Positions 5,595 through 7,652 of a stretch of DNA of 7,652 bases are shown in pieces. The stretch covers positions 1 through 7,652 of the forward strand of contig CAMYNZ010000176.1 of NCBI GenBank assembly GCA_947259865.1. Direction: 5' to 3'. Below the pieces are notes generated by a model. The model was not told where the DNA came from. It made no database searches and worked only from the letters and a program-made list of their open reading frames with translations. The first letter of the stretch is position 1. Each line of letters begins with the position of its first letter. The stretch is from an uncultured Desulfobacterales bacterium. Its GTDB lineage: Bacteria; Desulfobacterota; Desulfobacteria; Desulfobacterales; G020354645. A program made the position numbers and the translations under genes.

Positions 5595-5984
5595 TTACTT
5601 CATTATATTGACGTGCAGCTTGCGCGTTCTGGGGCCGTCAAATTCACAGAAAAATATTCCCTGCCAGGTTCCCAATACCAGCCGGCCTTTTTCGATGGCA
5701 ACCAATTCCGAAGCCCCTACCAGTGTCGATTTGACGTGCGCCGGCGAGTTTCCCTCAAGGTGTCGGTATTTGGCCTCCCAGGGAACGATTTCGTTGAGGA
5801 TCATCAAAATGTCGTCTTTTACGCTGGGATCAGCGCTTTCATTGATGGTAATCGCTGCGGTTGTGTGGGGCACATAAAGCAGACAGAGGCCATCGGTAAT
5901 TCCGGAGGATCGGACCGTATTTTGCGCCTCCGAGGTAATATCGATCAAGCCTGTTCTGGATTTAGTCTTTACAGTAAGAATCAT
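5595..5984 (-). CDS. yjbQ: YjbQ/UPF0047 family protein
   Basis: This small cytoplasmic protein (129 residues, near the usual 130-140) belongs to the YjbQ family, trimeric beta-rich proteins often labelled secondary thiamine-phosphate synthase because the E. coli member can show that side activity; the true role is unsettled. Family motifs are intact: PHTTAAITINE (39-49), ADPSVKDD (51-58), WEAKYRHLEGNSPAHVKS (69-86, with His75 and His83) and GTWQGIFFCEFDGPR (105-119). The conserved histidines (40, 75, 83) are those thought to bind a metal or anion. A GGGGA stretch lies seven bases before the ATG. It follows the dsrC terminator on the same strand, so it probably has its own promoter or depends on read-through. 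Nothing in the context points to thiamine synthesis. Confidence 0.93.
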   Translation of the reverse strand: MILTVKTKSRTGLIDITSEAQNTVRSSGITDGLCLLYVPHTTAAITINESADPSVKDDILMILNEIVPWEAKYRHLEGNSPAHVKSTLVGASELVAIEKGRLVLGTWQGIFFCEFDGPRTRKLHVNIMK

Positions 5985-5995
5985 AATGTTTCCCC

Positions 5996-6030
5996 AAAAT
6001 AAAAAGGCCCTGCCTTTATGCAGGGCCTTT
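5996..6030 (-). terminator. Rho-independent terminator of dsrC
   Basis: AAAGGCCCTGC (6003-6013) and GCAGGGCCTTT (6020-6030) form a perfect 11-bp stem with a 6-base loop. Read on the minus strand, the stem is followed by TTTTTATTTT. It lies 37 bases past the dsrC stop and just upstream of the yjbQ start, so it should isolate dsrC as its own transcript. Confidence 0.93.
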
Positions 6031-6066
6031 GGTGGTTACAATTGCTTAACGGTCACGATACGCTGA

Positions 6067-6384
6067 TTAGACACAGCCAGTGGGCTTCGGAAGACCGGCC
6101 ATTTTACAGGCTCCCTTGCCGGGTCCAGACGGGAAAAGTTCATAAATATGTTTTAATTTGAAACCCGTCACTTTGGAAAGAACCCGAACCATCGGCGCAA
6201 TACCGTTTTTCTCGTAATAATCCTGAAGGACCTGGATTACCTTTGTATGCTCCTCTGTGAGTTCTTCAATACCTTCTTCTTTTTTTACGTGCTGGACCCA
6301 CTCCTGGCACCAGTTCTCATAGGCATCGATAAATCCGTCTTCATCTACGGTAAATGTTTTTCCCATAAACTCAACTGTTGGCAT
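6067..6384 (-). CDS. dsrC: Dissimilatory sulfite reductase-associated protein DsrC
   Basis: DsrC is the small cytoplasmic co-substrate of DsrAB: sulfite reduction yields a trisulfide between its two C-terminal cysteines, then reduced by the membrane DsrMKJOP complex or possibly by Hdr-type enzymes. This 105-residue protein has normal length. It shows the N-terminal MGKTFTVDEDGFI, ENWCQEWVQHV, LQDYYEKNGIAPMVR (54-68), the helix-turn-helix-like VLSKVTGFKLKHIYELFPSGP, and the swinging arm KGACKMAGLPKPTGCV. Both functional cysteines are present, Cys93 and Cys104 (penultimate), with the required ten residues between them, so it is a true DsrC and not a TusE or RspA relative. AGGAGG lies eight bases before the ATG. 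It is monocistronic by its promoter and strong terminator, as in many sulfate reducers where dsrC is separate from dsrAB. This is the best taxonomic and metabolic marker in the window. Confidence 0.97.
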   Translation of the reverse strand: MPTVEFMGKTFTVDEDGFIDAYENWCQEWVQHVKKEEGIEELTEEHTKVIQVLQDYYEKNGIAPMVRVLSKVTGFKLKHIYELFPSGPGKGACKMAGLPKPTGCV

Positions 6385-6461
6385 TTAAAACCCTCCTTTG
6401 AATAGAAAATTATTCTTTTGGCTTGCCGCCGAAAATCCTGGTTTATATTTAAAGCAAAGCT

Positions 6462-6488
6462 TTTATATTATAGATATCTCAATGTCAA
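6462..6488 (-). promoter_or_regulatory. Candidate sigma-70 promoter of dsrC
   Basis: Minus-strand TTGACA (6488-6483) is a perfect -35. Downstream are overlapping -10 options, TATAAA at a 15-base spacer (6467-6462) and TATAAT at only 10 (6472-6467); neither spacing is ideal. The leader would be about 70 bases, ending in a strong Shine-Dalgarno. A near-consensus promoter suits dsrC, usually one of the most abundant transcripts in sulfate reducers. Confidence 0.5.
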
Positions 6489-6520
6489 CATCAAAAATAT
6501 AAATGTGATAATTTCTGATA

Positions 6521-7366
6521 TTAATACTCTTTGGGCATCTTGTTTAACTGGGCCAGTGTGAAAACCGGTCCGTCGACACACACAAACTCTTTTCCGATAT
6601 TACAGCGTCCGCACATGCCAATGCCGCATTTCATACGATTTTCAAGGGACATAATGATATTGTCGTGGGAGTAACCCAGGGTGTCCAGCACCGGTTGGGT
6701 AAATTTTATCATAATGGGCGGTCCGCAAACAATCGCATAGGTGTCGGCATTACCCGGTGGCGCTTTCTGTTCAGCAATAGCTGGCACAAAGCCGATGTTG
6801 TATTTCCAGTTAGGGTCATCCGTGCCGTCTACGGTGATGTGCATATGGATATCGTCGCGTTTTTCCCATTCAGCCAGTTCATCCCCATACAACAGCATGC
6901 CGGGGGTACGGGCCCCATAGATGACATGAATCTCGTTAAATTTTGATCGATTGGCCGGATCCAGCATATACACAATCGAAGATCGAAGGGTAGTAAAGGC
7001 AAAACCGCCGCCGATAATGACAATGTTTTTGCCCTCCATGGCTTCCCAGGGGTACCAGTTGCCCAATGGCCCCCGTATCCCCATAACATCACCGGTCTTC
7101 ATATTGTGAAGAAAGTGTGAAACCAGCCCGACTTTGTTGACGGTAAACATCACAAAGCCTTTTTCTGTGGGAGACGACGCAATTCCGATCGGAATTTCAC
7201 CCTTTCCGGTTACCGAAAGTTCGGCAAACTGGCCTGCGTTGTAAGAAAACTTTTCTTCCGCGTCTGAATTCAGAAAAACGAATTTAAACGTTTTTAGATT
7301 CTTGTCTTCGGTCTCAGTGATGATGTCGTCAATGCGGACCGGATACGGTAAATATGGGTTATACAA
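6521..7366 (-). CDS. FAD/NAD(P)-binding, [2Fe-2S] oxidoreductase of the Flx/HydG (sulfhydrogenase gamma, AsrB-like) type
   Basis: This 281-residue cytoplasmic electron-transfer subunit passes electrons between NAD(P)H and an iron-sulfur partner. Residues 1-108 are the FAD-binding barrel: YNAGQFAELSV (42-52), PIGIASSP (59-66, in the place of the RxYS flavin motif) and GIRGPLGNWY (96-105). Residues ~112-235 form the nucleotide-binding domain: VIIGGGFAFTTLRS (116-129), VIYGARTPGMLLY (148-160), CGPPIMIKFT (214-223). Residues 247-263 hold the 2Fe-2S site, C247-x4-C252-x2-C255-x7-C263. The start is a TTG; GAGGGAG lies seven bases upstream and a stop closes the frame just before it, so no other start fits. 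Such proteins belong to FlxABCD-HdrABC complexes or to sulfhydrogenases; partner genes would lie upstream, beyond the right edge. dsrC follows 136 bases downstream with its own promoter. FlxA is my best guess, not proven. Confidence 0.85.
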   Translation of the reverse strand: MYNPYLPYPVRIDDIITETEDKNLKTFKFVFLNSDAEEKFSYNAGQFAELSVTGKGEIPIGIASSPTEKGFVMFTVNKVGLVSHFLHNMKTGDVMGIRGPLGNWYPWEAMEGKNIVIIGGGFAFTTLRSSIVYMLDPANRSKFNEIHVIYGARTPGMLLYGDELAEWEKRDDIHMHITVDGTDDPNWKYNIGFVPAIAEQKAPPGNADTYAIVCGPPIMIKFTQPVLDTLGYSHDNIIMSLENRMKCGIGMCGRCNIGKEFVCVDGPVFTLAQLNKMPKEY

Positions 7367-7373
7367 CGTAGAT

Positions 7374-7380
7374 CTCCCTC
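7374..7380 (-). promoter_or_regulatory. Shine-Dalgarno deciding a TTG start
   Basis: GAGGGAG on the minus strand sits seven bases before the TTG at 7366-7364. An in-frame TGA overlaps this motif (7381-7379), and no in-frame ATG occurs before the conserved FAD domain, so the TTG start is well supported. Confidence 0.75.
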
Positions 7381-7470
7381 AATTGTTTCGCGTCCATATA
7401 TTCTTGAATACGATTAAGTATCATTTTTTATTTTCACCGCTGAGGCGCAGAGAGCACGGAGAATCTGCAA

Positions 7471-7505
7471 TTTTTGCTTTCCGCTGAGAGGGCGGAAAGC
7501 AAAAA
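7471..7505. repeat. Perfect 14-bp hairpin, loop TGAGAGG
   Basis: TTTTTGCTTTCCGC (7471-7484) pairs fully with GCGGAAAGCAAAAA (7492-7505). Outside the stem neither strand has an added T tract, so this is not a standard terminator. Its loop is the reverse complement of the loop in the hairpin at 7579-7613. Confidence 0.85.
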
Positions 7506-7578
7506 AAATGTATCCCTACGGGAAAAATGATAATTTAATGTAAAAATATTTGTTTGTAACCATATCAACGCTGATTGA

Positions 7579-7613
7579 TTTTCCTTTGCCGTCCTCTCAA
7601 CGGCAAAGGAAAA
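7579..7613. repeat. Perfect 14-bp hairpin, loop CCTCTCA
   Basis: TTTTCCTTTGCCGT (7579-7592) pairs fully with ACGGCAAAGGAAAA (7600-7613) around a 7-base loop. Stem length and loop length equal those of the hairpin at 7471-7505, but stem bases differ on both arms together, so the structure is kept while sequence changes. Confidence 0.85.
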
Positions 7614-7652
7614 AACTATTAACTTTGCGTCCTCAGCGTCTCGAGCGAAGCG

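Larger units (their letters stand above)
7435..7652. repeat. Mirror-symmetric, hairpin-rich intergenic element (MITE-like candidate)
   Basis: This gene-free stretch has nested symmetry. Outer inverted repeats share CGCTGAGG (7438-7445) with CCTCAGCG (7631-7638), extending to CGCAGAG against CTTTGCG with one gap and one mismatch. Inside lie two 14-bp hairpins in opposite orientation, and between them a short TCCC-TAC-GGGA hairpin (7513-7523) and AT-rich sequence. The left outer motif (CACCGCTGAGGCGCAGAG) resembles a CACCGCAGAGACGCAGAG-type repeat that I associate with intergenic regions of environmental bacteria. No coding frame or transposase is visible. The element may continue past the edge. 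Confidence 0.6.

Noticed and set aside
5613..6002. Plus-strand open frame of 129 codons opposite yjbQ
   Set aside because: It mirrors a well-conserved gene on the other strand and has no recognisable motif.
7471..7505. Hairpin as a rho-independent terminator
   Set aside because: The A/T runs are paired within the stem; no free T tract follows in a suitable orientation, and the loop-matched partner hairpin suggests another role.

Overview
Most of this window (about 570-7652) looks like a sulfate- or sulfite-reducing Desulfobacterota-type genome. The markers are dsrC with both C-terminal cysteines, an AhbA-type siroheme decarboxylase from the alternative heme pathway, and a flavin/[2Fe-2S] oxidoreductase of the Flx/HydG type that accompanies heterodisulfide-reductase complexes in such organisms. 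Base composition there is moderate. The first ~550 bases are different: clearly GC-rich, with G/C at most third codon positions, and they carry the end of one peptide-transporter ATPase gene and the start of a second. That stretch resembles a high-GC proteobacterium. The two parts meet in a short interval (~525-568) where both reading frames break, so I read the left end as foreign, probably a chimeric join rather than a natural locus.

Layout. 3-431 (+) is the end of a DppD-type ATPase and 428-580 (+) the first residues of a DppF-type ATPase, cut at the junction. 1330 to ~548 (-) is the N-terminal half of a peptide-binding lipoprotein-like or periplasmic protein, cut at the same point. 1331-1713 is a long non-coding stretch with regulatory-looking sequence. 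2892-1714 (-) is an M20D amidohydrolase, divergent from an RpiR-family regulator (3020-3961, +). Then come five minus-strand genes, listed here in transcription order from the right: a Flx-like oxidoreductase (7366-6521), dsrC (6384-6067, followed by a strong terminator), yjbQ (5984-5595), ahbA (5360-4914) and a nitrilase-superfamily amidohydrolase (4836-4033).

Two functional groups appear. The first is peptide or acyl-amino-acid use: uptake (binding protein), hydrolysis (M20D) and control (RpiR). I found the same 16-bp palindrome, consensus TGAAACAWWTGTTTCA, both in the M20/rpiR divergent region and upstream of the binding-protein gene. In each case it lies 23-24 bases after a perfect TTGACA box. 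This predicts a small regulon controlled by the RpiR protein, including itself. The second group is sulfur-respiration redox: DsrC carries the sulfite-reductase trisulfide, and the Flx-like protein is a plausible pyridine-nucleotide entry point for electrons; AhbA supplies heme for the cytochromes of that metabolism.

The intergenic regions are rich in short repeats of three unrelated kinds: a heptanucleotide array (4887-4910), an inverted CTAAAGTG-type repeat pair around an AT-rich palindrome (5445-5575), and, at the right end (7435-7652), a mirror-symmetric element with outer inverted repeats and two 14-bp hairpins that share the same 7-base loop in opposite orientation. No tRNA, rRNA, CRISPR array, transposase or phage gene was seen.
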